This document shows positions 7,437 to 14,467 of a stretch of DNA of 31,702 nt, piece after piece; within the stretch, counting starts at the first letter, position 1; each line of letters opens with the position of its first letter. A model generated the notes under the pieces. That model did not search any database and was not told the DNA's origin. It saw only the letters and a list, made by a program, of their open reading frames with translations. Location of the stretch: IMG/VR virus record IMGVR_UViG_3300047553_000260, positions 1-31,702 of that record; one strand, written 5' to 3'. The DNA comes from a virus. The translations under genes and the position numbers were made by a program.

Positions 7437-8555
7437 ATGGCAAGCAATCTTTGGATTCTCCCTGAGGAAATGGGAGACTATGCGTACACCGAGTTCACTC
7501 TAGAAGCAGCTCAGGTGGCATCCAACCTACTCTGGGCCATGTCAGGCCGTAAATATACAGGAGAAACCATTGTTACCGAACGATACACCTGTACCCTTCG
7601 GAATAATCGAATGGGTCCTTCTGACCGCACTAATAGTCCTGTACTTTTTGGCGGTGACGTATATAACATTCCGTCTGGCGACTATGATGAATACTCTGAG
7701 CTCGTTGCTGATGGCCTATCGCCAGACGCCAGAATCAGACTACGTGGTAGGCCAGTAACGCGCATTATTTCTATGCGTAATAAAAACGGTCAGATTCTTG
7801 ACCCTAACAGCTACTACCTAGTAGATCACTCGACTATTCACATCAAGGCTGGAACCCCTTGGACTCCTTGCAACGTGGAGATTACGTATGCTTATGGGAT
7901 TCCAGTTCCTACTGCTGGAAAGATGGCAGCACGTAAGCTAGCCATCGAGTTTGCCCGCCTTTGGGCTGGCGACGAAATGTGCGAGCTGCCTCAGCGTGTA
8001 ACTTCCGTATCGCGTCAGGGCGTCTCTTATACCATTCTTGATAATCAAGAGTTCATCGACGAGCTACGTACTGGCCTCTACGAGATTGACTTATTCCTAA
8101 AGACAGTCAATCCAGATAATGCGCGTCGCAAGTCTAAAGTTTTCTCGGTAGACACTCCTCGTGCTCGCAAGTATGTTGCAAAACCCTTGAGACTAGTTCC
8201 AGATGTAGAGTTCGACCTAGTGTTGAGTGCCACATCTAACTCGGCTTCAATCAGCTGGACTTCCACTGGTAGCGGTACCGATCTCAGCAACTTCTTTCCG
8301 CAGAACAATATTTATACTCCAAAGGTAATTCTTCGTAACTACGGAGAAACTACGTCAGTTATTTTGGACCCTTCCGATGTAGTCATCAACTACGCCGAAG
8401 ACAAGTTAGATTTCACTATTACCTACGCAAAAGCGAAAGCTGCTCTAGGTATGGTGGACCCAGGAACCTGGACACTCTACGCATCTTCAACCGAAGATGA
8501 AGTAGAGAGCCTGGTCGAACTTGCATCTGGAAACCTCCAGATCAAGATGTACTAA
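7437..8555 (+). CDS. Head-to-tail adaptor (connector) protein
   Basis: The start ATG 7437 follows AAAGAGGT (7423-7430). The first ~240 residues resemble actinophage head-to-tail adaptors of the HK97 gp6 type. They are helical at the N-terminus (FTLEAAQVASNLLWAMSGR), carry the segment ARKLAIEFARLWAGD, and then a conserved stretch including VSRQGVSYTILDNQEF and ELRTGLYEIDLFL. The adaptor ring would dock beneath the portal. Residues ~255-372 are an extra beta-rich domain not needed for the core fold, with possible immunoglobulin-like character. It lies between two hairpin-flanked structural genes and a run of small connector genes. The adaptor call is by recognition; the extension has no assigned function. 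Confidence 0.65.
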   Translation: MASNLWILPEEMGDYAYTEFTLEAAQVASNLLWAMSGRKYTGETIVTERYTCTLRNNRMGPSDRTNSPVLFGGDVYNIPSGDYDEYSELVADGLSPDARIRLRGRPVTRIISMRNKNGQILDPNSYYLVDHSTIHIKAGTPWTPCNVEITYAYGIPVPTAGKMAARKLAIEFARLWAGDEMCELPQRVTSVSRQGVSYTILDNQEFIDELRTGLYEIDLFLKTVNPDNARRKSKVFSVDTPRARKYVAKPLRLVPDVEFDLVLSATSNSASISWTSTGSGTDLSNFFPQNNIYTPKVILRNYGETTSVILDPSDVVINYAEDKLDFTITYAKAKAALGMVDPGTWTLYASSTEDEVESLVELASGNLQIKMY

Positions 8556-8568
8556 GAAAGAAGGAAAT

Positions 8569-8754
8569 ATGTCGATTCAGACTAACTTCCGTGCCCAGGA
8601 CATGTTGGGTATTGCGAAGCCTAAAGCAAAGAAGGCTGCTCCTGCACCTAAAGCTGCTGCTCCTGCTCCTAAGGTAGAGCCAGTAGTTGTAGAGCCAGTA
8701 GTGGTTGAAGAAGTAGTAGAAGTTAAGGCAGAGGAAACCTCTGTAGAGGAGTAA
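8569..8754 (+). CDS. Small Lys/Ala/Pro then Val/Glu-rich protein, unknown
   Basis: This 61-residue gene starts at ATG 8569 with AAGGA four bases ahead (8561-8565). A longer frame from TTG 8521 would overlap the adaptor gene and is less likely. After a short N-terminus (SIQTNFRAQDMLGIAK), residues 17-35 are rich in Lys, Ala and Pro (KAKKAAPAPK), and residues 36-61 are acidic with VVVEPVVVEEVVEV repeats. It is probably disordered. Its place among connector genes suggests a small structural or assembly factor, but I do not recognise it. Confidence 0.6.
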   Translation: MSIQTNFRAQDMLGIAKPKAKKAAPAPKAAAPAPKVEPVVVEPVVVEEVVEVKAEETSVEE

Positions 8755-8760
8755 TCACTG

Positions 8761-9270
8761 ATGCCTAGCCAAGAATTAGACTTAACTGGAGTCTCTGAGG
8801 ATGCGGTAAATCTCAGGGATATGATGCAGGGTGTGCTGGAGAGGGTACAAGCTGTTTTCCAGTCATACAACGTTGAGTTGCCAGCCCGTCGTTACTGGGC
8901 TATGGCTACTCCAGCTGTGGACTGCGAACAGTTAGTTGTCTATTTTCAGCAGCTATACTTAGGCCCTCCAGGTGCGCAGGTTGGCGAACCGCAGCGTTGC
9001 CACGTTCCTAGGAGTGCCACTTTAACTGTCTCTATTGCACGAGCTACACCTATTGTTAGCCAGAACGGTAGACCTCCAGCACCAGAGAAGATCGAGGCCG
9101 CCGCAGAGGTAATGGCTATTGACGCCTGGGTATTGATGGAATGCATCAATCAACTAGACCAGTGGGATGAGACTGGCTATGGTGTTGGCGTTATCGCAAC
9201 ACTTGAAGTAAGTGCCCCTGAAGGCGGATTCCAGACAACTGATATGGTTGTCACTATGGCGGTACCATAA
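8761..9270 (+). CDS. Connector protein, probably tail terminator
   Basis: The product is 169 residues. The first part is helical (NLRDMMQGVLERVQAVFQSY). A beta strand around SATLTVSIARATPIV follows, then a conserved helix APEKIEAAAEVMAIDAWVLM, and a final beta hairpin with GYGVGVIATLEVSAP and TDMVVTMAVP. This layout is common in actinophage proteins of the connector region and fits a tail terminator, which caps the tail tube and joins it to the head. A head-closure (stopper) role is the alternative. It ends in TAATG, overlapping the next start by one base, so the two are translationally coupled. Confidence 0.45.
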   Translation: MPSQELDLTGVSEDAVNLRDMMQGVLERVQAVFQSYNVELPARRYWAMATPAVDCEQLVVYFQQLYLGPPGAQVGEPQRCHVPRSATLTVSIARATPIVSQNGRPPAPEKIEAAAEVMAIDAWVLMECINQLDQWDETGYGVGVIATLEVSAPEGGFQTTDMVVTMAVP

Positions 9271-9815
9271 TGCCAGCCTACGGACTAATCCCCGACAGCC
9301 CCTGGGTCACTGGTGCTAGTAAAATCTACAAAAGCGCTGCTAAAGATTTTAGAAATAAGGGATTAAACCTAAGACCTAGAAACATGCAAGTGTCTATGAC
9401 ATTTGGTAAGTTAGTGGTCTATAAGCCAATCTTAAACTTCGAGCTTAACCACAACTTTGGTACTGTTGGCCGTCACTTGCATAGAACTGCTAACAGAATT
9501 ACTCAACTGGCGAAACTTCAAGTGGGCAAAAAGACTGGAAGATTGATGAAAAGCATCAAATTCCAGCACATACCTAGAAACACCATGGGCCCTGGGGTTA
9601 AAATTGGTGCTTACACTCATTATGCTCTTATGCACCACCAGGGGACTAAGCCTCACATCATTACCCCTAATAAGCCAGGCGGAAATCTAGTCTTTATGAA
9701 AGGCTCTAGGGTCATCCACACTCAGATTGTCAGGCACCCTGGGACAAGGCCTAATAAGTACCTAACCACACCAATGACTACCGTAGTGAGATCCCAGCGA
9801 CGCTCACTCAGGTAG
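9270..9815 (+). CDS. HK97 gp10-like neck/tail completion protein
   Basis: The 181-residue, strongly basic product starts at the ATG of a TAATG overlap. The segment GKKTGRLMKSIKFQ, followed by YTHYALMHHQGTKPHIITP and HPGTRPNKYLT, is the signature of the HK97 gp10-like family, whose members sit at the head-tail junction. The C-terminus is Arg-rich. Its neighbours, a terminator-like gene before and tail chaperones after, agree with a neck role. The precise step (head closure or tail completion) cannot be told from the sequence. Confidence 0.6.
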   Translation: MPAYGLIPDSPWVTGASKIYKSAAKDFRNKGLNLRPRNMQVSMTFGKLVVYKPILNFELNHNFGTVGRHLHRTANRITQLAKLQVGKKTGRLMKSIKFQHIPRNTMGPGVKIGAYTHYALMHHQGTKPHIITPNKPGGNLVFMKGSRVIHTQIVRHPGTRPNKYLTTPMTTVVRSQRRSLR

Positions 9816-9820
9816 CTAAC

Positions 9821-9836
9821 TTTACGGTAAAATTAT
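9821..9836 (+). promoter_or_regulatory. Palindrome TTTACGGTAAA with recurrent GGTAAAATTAT
   Basis: TTTACGGTAAA (9821-9831) is a perfect 5-1-5 inverted repeat, and the same 11-mer recurs at 28885-28895. The overlapping GGTAAAATTAT (9826-9836) recurs at 2993-3003. TAAAAT inside it matches the bacterial -10 consensus at 5 of 6 positions. All three occurrences are intergenic. This could be an operator or a phage promoter element; the sequence does not settle which. A TTGACA stands just downstream (9843-9848) without a convincing -10. Confidence 0.4.
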
Positions 9837-9891
9837 TAGGTGTTGACATTCGTCTACACACAAATGATGCAAGAAATAGGAAACGACTAAT

Positions 9892-10224
9892 ATGACAAAG
9901 TTCAGAGACTTCGGATCACCGAAGATTGAAAATGCAGAACCTATCTCGTTCAAGATTTTTGAAGAAGAGTATATCTGTGTCCCAGTCATGCCTGGCAAGG
10001 TTATGTTGGACATGGTAGCAAAGTCAGGTTCAGCCGATGCCGCGGAGCAGGCTGCAATTATTAATGATTTCTTCTCTACAGTACTCACTGCGGAGAGCTT
10101 GGTTAGATTCAACGCACTCCTAGTGGATAAGGAACGCGTAGTTACAACCGAAACACTGGGAGAGATTACAGGGTGGCTTGTTGAGCAGTACGCAGATCGC
10201 CCAAATCAGCAGCCAGAGGTCTAA
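9892..10224 (+). CDS. Tail assembly chaperone, short form (gpG-like)
   Basis: The 110-residue product starts at ATG 9892 with TAGGAAA (9877-9883) ahead. It lies immediately before the tape-measure gene, the standard place for the lambda G/T chaperone pair. The protein is small and acidic, with a compact helical middle (MLDMVAKSGSADAAEQAAII) and a C-terminal helix, fitting that family. It ends at TAA 10222-10224. A slippery heptamer and stem-loop just before and over this stop let some ribosomes shift -1 to make the longer form. The chaperones bind the tape measure and recruit tail-tube subunits but are not in the finished virion. Confidence 0.75.
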   Translation: MTKFRDFGSPKIENAEPISFKIFEEEYICVPVMPGKVMLDMVAKSGSADAAEQAAIINDFFSTVLTAESLVRFNALLVDKERVVTTETLGEITGWLVEQYADRPNQQPEV

Positions 10225-10248
10225 TCGAATGGGCCGTTGATCTCTGGC
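10200..10248 (+). promoter_or_regulatory. Programmed -1 ribosomal frameshift signal
   Basis: CCCAAAT (10200-10206) is a canonical X XXY YYZ heptamer in the right phase (C CCA AAT). Five bases later, 10212-10221 pair with 10239-10248 in a 10-bp stem with one G-T pair. The 17-base loop holds the zero-frame stop TAA (10222-10224). Slip site, spacer and stem together match the classic arrangement for -1 frameshifting. Confidence 0.85.
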
Positions 10249-10577
10249 CATATGTGAACGGAAAAGCGCTAACTTTAGGCCTAAGGTTGGCAGACATGGA
10301 GTTGCGTGACATGCTAGACGTCGTGCACTACTTTTTTGAGGAAGACTCTAGATACGGGTCTGCCGAAGAAGCTGAAGCGGTTAGCGCTGTTCGTTCTGCT
10401 CTATACGGTATGTATGGCATGGATTACAGGTACGGAATTAAATCAAAAATCAAATCATCGTCTGGTGATAATTTTTACAGTGATCCAGATGAGATTAAAC
10501 CGTACATACCGCCTACCCAGTTTGACCCAGAGTCAGCCAACCCATTTGGCGCTGTACTAGACGCACCGATCGGATAA
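10206..10577 (+). CDS. Tail assembly chaperone, -1 frameshift extension (gpT-like part of gpGT)
   Basis: This frame has no good start of its own: GTG 10254 lacks a ribosome binding site. It is open upstream through the frameshift signal. Slipping at CCCAAAT joins 105 codons of the short chaperone to codons from 10206 onward, giving a fused product of about 228 residues. The extension begins SAARGLIEWAVDLWPYV and continues with ALTLGLRLADMELRDMLDVVHYFF, a pattern typical of the long tail chaperone. The end is Pro/Asp-rich. In lambda the T part contacts tail-tube subunits while the G part holds the tape measure; the same division is inferred here. Confidence 0.75.
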   Translation, partial: SAARGLIEWAVDLWPYVNGKALTLGLRLADMELRDMLDVVHYFFEEDSRYGSAEEAEAVSAVRSALYGMYGMDYRYGIKSKIKSSSGDNFYSDPDEIKPYIPPTQFDPESANPFGAVLDAPIG

Positions 10578-10580
10578 TCC

Positions 10581-13466
10581 ATGGCTGTAATTGGACATGC
10601 AGAGATAGTTGTTAGAGCTATAACTAACAATTTCGAGAAAGAGCTTAAGGGAACTTTAAGTAATATCTCGAAGAGCATCTCTATCGGTGCTGGTAGGAAA
10701 ATTGGCGACGGGTTTGCTGACGGCTTCAATAGAAGTCAAGCCAAGACTACATTTGGGCAGCTTGCTGATGGACTGAAAAGCTTAGTACCAGAGGCAGAGT
10801 CAGCTAGAGAGAGATTCCAGTCTCTTATGAGAACTGGGTATGTACTTCAGGGGGCATTAGGCTCTCTAGTTGGTGCCATCTCGTCTGTTGTAGTCTCTAT
10901 CGGTCCTCTTATCGGCTCCTTACTGAAAGCTGCCCCTGCTGCTGCAGGTCTGGCTAACGCATTCGTCACACTTAAAGTTGGCATGCTAATTGCTAAGACA
11001 GCATTTGGTGGAATCTTTGACTCCGTGAAAAAGGCTACACAGCAAAATGGTGGCTACACCAAGTCACTAAAGGAGATTAGAGAAGAGTGGCAGCAGCTTC
11101 TCTTCGATGCAGAAGCTGCCTCCTACAGCGAGGAGGAAGCTGCTCTTAATCTAGAACGAGCTTTTGAGAACCTTAGAAGAACTGCAGACCTCCCGCCTAA
11201 CTCGGCTGCAAGAAGAGAAGCAGAACTTGAGTATAAGAAGGCTGACCTAGCATTCAGACGGGCTAAAGATAAGACTAAAGACCTAAATGAAGTAGTCAAG
11301 GATGGCTATGACGCATTTAAGGATGCTCAGAAGGATAAGAGTGGCGGTGCTGATGCATTCGACGGCCTGAACTCTGCCCAAAAGGAATTTGCAAAGAGGC
11401 TACTACAGCTAACCCCTAAACTTGATGCTTTAAAACTCAAGATGTCAGAAGCCTTTCTTAAGCCTCTATATAACTCTGTAGACATTTTTGAGAAAAAGCT
11501 GTTCCCTATCCTCGATAAGCGGCTCCCAGAAGTTGCTGGGAAAATTGGAACAAACATTGACAAAGTCTTCCAGCGAATTGCAACTCCAGATAACGTAGCA
11601 AAGATTGATCGCATCCTATTGGAAATGCAACCAACTCTTGATCTAATCGGAGATCTAGTTGGAAACGTTGCAGATATTTTCTTGTCTATTATGGACGCAA
11701 CAGATGAGCTGGCTCAGGGCGGTCTAAAGTGGATTGTTGACCTAACCAAGACATGGTCTGACACTCTCACTCAGATGAATGCTGATGGCAGCCTGACTAA
11801 GTTCTTCAACGATGCTGGAGCAGAGGCAGCCAAGTGGGGGAAGGTTATTGGAAACGTTTTTGGCGGGTTCGGTAACCTAATCAAGCTAACAACTGGCCCT
11901 GGCAGTGCTGGCGAAGAGATGCTTAAGTGGTTCACAGAAGCGTCTGAAGGCTTCAAGACCATGTTCTCTGAGGACCCAGACTCTGGTAAGAAGTTCTTCA
12001 AAGACGCTATGGTCAATGCTCGTGCTGTGCTGTCCTCTATCGGCGAACTAGTTAAGCAAGTGCTAGGCGTAGCCGATAATCCAAACATTGCTAAGACTTT
12101 TGACAAGTTAGCTGAAGGTGCTCCATATATCGGTAAGATGCTGGATGCATTTATTGATGCAGGTCCATCTTTCGCTGAGCTTGTTGTAAACGTAGTTAGA
12201 ATCTTTGCTGCACTTACTGACTCTAAGCAGCTGTCAGCATTCTTCGACACTCTAAGCGTTGGTGCTGATAAACTTGCAGACTTCTTAGAGGCAGAAGGAG
12301 TTCAAGGCTTCCTCGATAAGGTCGGTCCTATTATTGGATTCTTCTCGGCCCTAGGTGTCATTATCGATGCCGTAGCTTTCGGATTCAATGTGTTTATCGG
12401 CTATATAGCCTTCGCCTTTGCTAAAATGAATGGCCTACTGGGACCTGTCACTAAACTATTTGGGGACAAGCCTGGTGGTGGTGTTTTCGGTAACCTAGGT
12501 AAGACTCTCAAGGCTGGCGGTATCGTTGGCGTTATTATCTTTATCATTTCGAAGATTATAGAGTTCTACAATAAATTCGAAGACTTCCGTATCATGGTTG
12601 ATACCGTTCTTGCTGGAGTTGGGGAAGCCTTCAGTGGCCTCTGGGAGTCTATCGGTGGACTGTTTGATAACCTCTTCGGCAATGAGGGTCTAGGTGGCTT
12701 GATGGCCGCCTTTGACCCAATCCTGAAGTTCCTACTAGAAGGCATAATCCCTGCGGTTGGTGGAGCAATCGAGGGAATTATAAACTCCCTAAGTAGCATT
12801 ATTGATTTTATCTCTAACACCGTGGGAGTTCTATTTGACAGCGTCGGGACTGTCATCGAGGGAATTATGGATCTCTTCAAAGGAAACTTTGGAAGCGGTC
12901 TAGCAAAAATCTTTGGTGGAATTGGTATCGCGCTCCTGGGAATTATTCAGTTCATCGTAAATGGTGTTATCACCTTAATTAACGTAGGCATCTTAGATAG
13001 AATAAATTCATTCATCTCTAGCATTGCCGAAGGACCTTTAGGTAAGTTCGTAAAAGACACTTTTGGTTTGGACCTCGGCAAGGCTAAGATCTCCAAGCTC
13101 ACCTTGGTTGACTGGACTGGAGATGCTAAGAAGAACCTTGATAAATATCTAGCAGGCCAGAATGCTAAATCGGGGACTGGAACAAAAACTAAGGCAGATG
13201 GAACTCCTAAACTAGCCCTAGGTGGTACTGTATATCCTTCTGATGGTGGAACTATGGTAACCGTAGCCGAGGCTGGTAGACCAGAGCGAATCGAACCATT
13301 GAACCCTAATGGCCTATCAGATCGAGACATTGCGCTCATTAACCAGATGGGTGGAGGTCAGGGTATCAATATCACTGTAAACCCAGCTCCTGGGATGGAC
13401 GAGAAGGAACTAGCAGCTGCAGTGTCTCGCCAGCTGGCGTTTGAGATGCGTAAAGGAACTATCTAA
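10581..13466 (+). CDS. Tape measure protein
   Basis: At 961 residues it lies right after the chaperone pair and starts four bases after their stop, without a clear ribosome binding site, so it is probably coupled. The N-terminus is helical. A hydrophobic stretch covers about residues 90-145. A charged coiled-coil region around 150-260 (EEEAALNLERAFENLRRTA) is followed by more Gly/Ile-rich hydrophobic segments between about 570 and 830. The end, with GGTVYPSDGGTMVTVAEAG and an amphipathic helix, is typical of actinophage tape measures. At about 0.15 nm per residue the tail would be near 140 nm. I see no lytic transglycosylase or peptidase motif inside it. It overlaps the next gene by one base (TAATG). 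Confidence 0.9.
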   Translation: MAVIGHAEIVVRAITNNFEKELKGTLSNISKSISIGAGRKIGDGFADGFNRSQAKTTFGQLADGLKSLVPEAESARERFQSLMRTGYVLQGALGSLVGAISSVVVSIGPLIGSLLKAAPAAAGLANAFVTLKVGMLIAKTAFGGIFDSVKKATQQNGGYTKSLKEIREEWQQLLFDAEAASYSEEEAALNLERAFENLRRTADLPPNSAARREAELEYKKADLAFRRAKDKTKDLNEVVKDGYDAFKDAQKDKSGGADAFDGLNSAQKEFAKRLLQLTPKLDALKLKMSEAFLKPLYNSVDIFEKKLFPILDKRLPEVAGKIGTNIDKVFQRIATPDNVAKIDRILLEMQPTLDLIGDLVGNVADIFLSIMDATDELAQGGLKWIVDLTKTWSDTLTQMNADGSLTKFFNDAGAEAAKWGKVIGNVFGGFGNLIKLTTGPGSAGEEMLKWFTEASEGFKTMFSEDPDSGKKFFKDAMVNARAVLSSIGELVKQVLGVADNPNIAKTFDKLAEGAPYIGKMLDAFIDAGPSFAELVVNVVRIFAALTDSKQLSAFFDTLSVGADKLADFLEAEGVQGFLDKVGPIIGFFSALGVIIDAVAFGFNVFIGYIAFAFAKMNGLLGPVTKLFGDKPGGGVFGNLGKTLKAGGIVGVIIFIISKIIEFYNKFEDFRIMVDTVLAGVGEAFSGLWESIGGLFDNLFGNEGLGGLMAAFDPILKFLLEGIIPAVGGAIEGIINSLSSIIDFISNTVGVLFDSVGTVIEGIMDLFKGNFGSGLAKIFGGIGIALLGIIQFIVNGVITLINVGILDRINSFISSIAEGPLGKFVKDTFGLDLGKAKISKLTLVDWTGDAKKNLDKYLAGQNAKSGTGTKTKADGTPKLALGGTVYPSDGGTMVTVAEAGRPERIEPLNPNGLSDRDIALINQMGGGQGINITVNPAPGMDEKELAAAVSRQLAFEMRKGTI

Positions 13467-14431
13467 TGGCTGAATATTACGACTACAGCGTAGACCCTGT
13501 CGCGCAAAGTGAAGAAAACAAACTTGTAAATACTTCACTCAGTAAGCTACCAACGCCTCATATATCTGGCCTAAAACTTAGACAAGATGTGGTACTAAAT
13601 GGGCTGACCTTAAACACTATCGACGAGAATGGCGTTGTGTGGGTAGTGTCAGAGATCGAAGGCTGGTGGACCCTACCAGAACCAGAGCTTCCAGACTTAC
13701 CTAGGGGTTGGGGTGACGGGTCATATGATGCTAAAGGCCGATGGGCTAACCGACTCATTACTCTAAACGGATCATTTTTACCTCAAAGACCAGAAGACGC
13801 TTCTGCCGCCAGAAATTCATTAATTGAAGCGGCCAACCTTGTGAAAACTGGAGGTTGGCTAGTCGTCTATGAAAGTGGCACGTCTGTTAACGGTAAAGCC
13901 GCCTATGTTCGTCTAAGCGGAGCACCGCAAATTATGAGCGTAAACGCTCGTGGCCGTCATGATTTTTCTATTGGGTTCAAAGCCGTAGACCCAATTAAAT
14001 ACGAATATGTAGATGGTAATCCTGACGGATATCAATCTTCCACTATTACCGTAGGTAGCCAGGTAAGTGTAGAGAATACTGGAAACGTTCCAGTTCCAGT
14101 AGTCTTTGCGCTCACTGGTGGAGTTAATGCATCTGATTCTAACTATTGGTCTATCACCAACAACACAACAGCTGAGACTATAAATGTAATCTCGTCGGTA
14201 GCGTCCTCTGACGTGCTCGAAATTGACACATACAATAGGGAAATTATCAAAGTCACCCCTGTAGTAGGTGGAGATGACATCGTGTTGAATGCCAGAAGCA
14301 AGGCAGAGGTTCTAGTGGACTGGATATATCTACAGCCAGGGACAAATGTCATCAAGTATGAAACAGACAACAACCTAGTTAGCAGTAGCTATTCTTGCCA
14401 GATCCTGTGGAGATCTGGCTGGATTGGATAG
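13466..14431 (+). CDS. Distal tail protein (Dit-like minor tail protein)
   Basis: The 321-residue product has an N-terminal beta-rich part (LNGLTLNTIDENGVVWVV, EIEGWWTLPEP) followed by RGWGDGSYDAKGRWANRLITL. Residues ~110-185 then show the pattern of siphovirus distal tail proteins (RNSLIEAANLVKTGGWLVVYE, GRHDFSIGFKAVDPIKY). The C-terminal part is a beta domain of the type that carries Dit rings. Dit forms the hexameric ring joining the tube to the hub. The gene follows the tape measure and precedes the hub gene, as expected for this family. Confidence 0.7.
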   Translation: MAEYYDYSVDPVAQSEENKLVNTSLSKLPTPHISGLKLRQDVVLNGLTLNTIDENGVVWVVSEIEGWWTLPEPELPDLPRGWGDGSYDAKGRWANRLITLNGSFLPQRPEDASAARNSLIEAANLVKTGGWLVVYESGTSVNGKAAYVRLSGAPQIMSVNARGRHDFSIGFKAVDPIKYEYVDGNPDGYQSSTITVGSQVSVENTGNVPVPVVFALTGGVNASDSNYWSITNNTTAETINVISSVASSDVLEIDTYNREIIKVTPVVGGDDIVLNARSKAEVLVDWIYLQPGTNVIKYETDNNLVSSSYSCQILWRSGWIG

Positions 14432-14467
14432 CTGCTAAACTAGTAGAAAGACAATCAAGGACAAAAG

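Noticed and set aside
8521-8568. TTG 8521 as start of the small connector-region protein
   Set aside because: It lies inside the adaptor gene; ATG 8569 has AAGGA at good spacing.
9843-9871. TTGACA promoter before the tail chaperone gene
   Set aside because: A perfect -35 hexamer, but no TANNNT at 16-18 bp (GATGCA there), so support is too weak to list.
10254-10256. GTG 10254 as an independent start for the long chaperone part
   Set aside because: No ribosome binding site, and the frame is open upstream to a convincing frameshift signal.
11771-12250. 159-residue open frame on the minus strand inside the tape-measure gene
   Set aside because: Shadow of a strongly supported gene; composition is Ser/Leu/Pro noise and no start signal is present.
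12947-13339. 130-residue minus-strand frame near the end of the tape measure
   Set aside because: Antisense to a conserved tape-measure C-terminus, without domain pattern or ribosome binding site.
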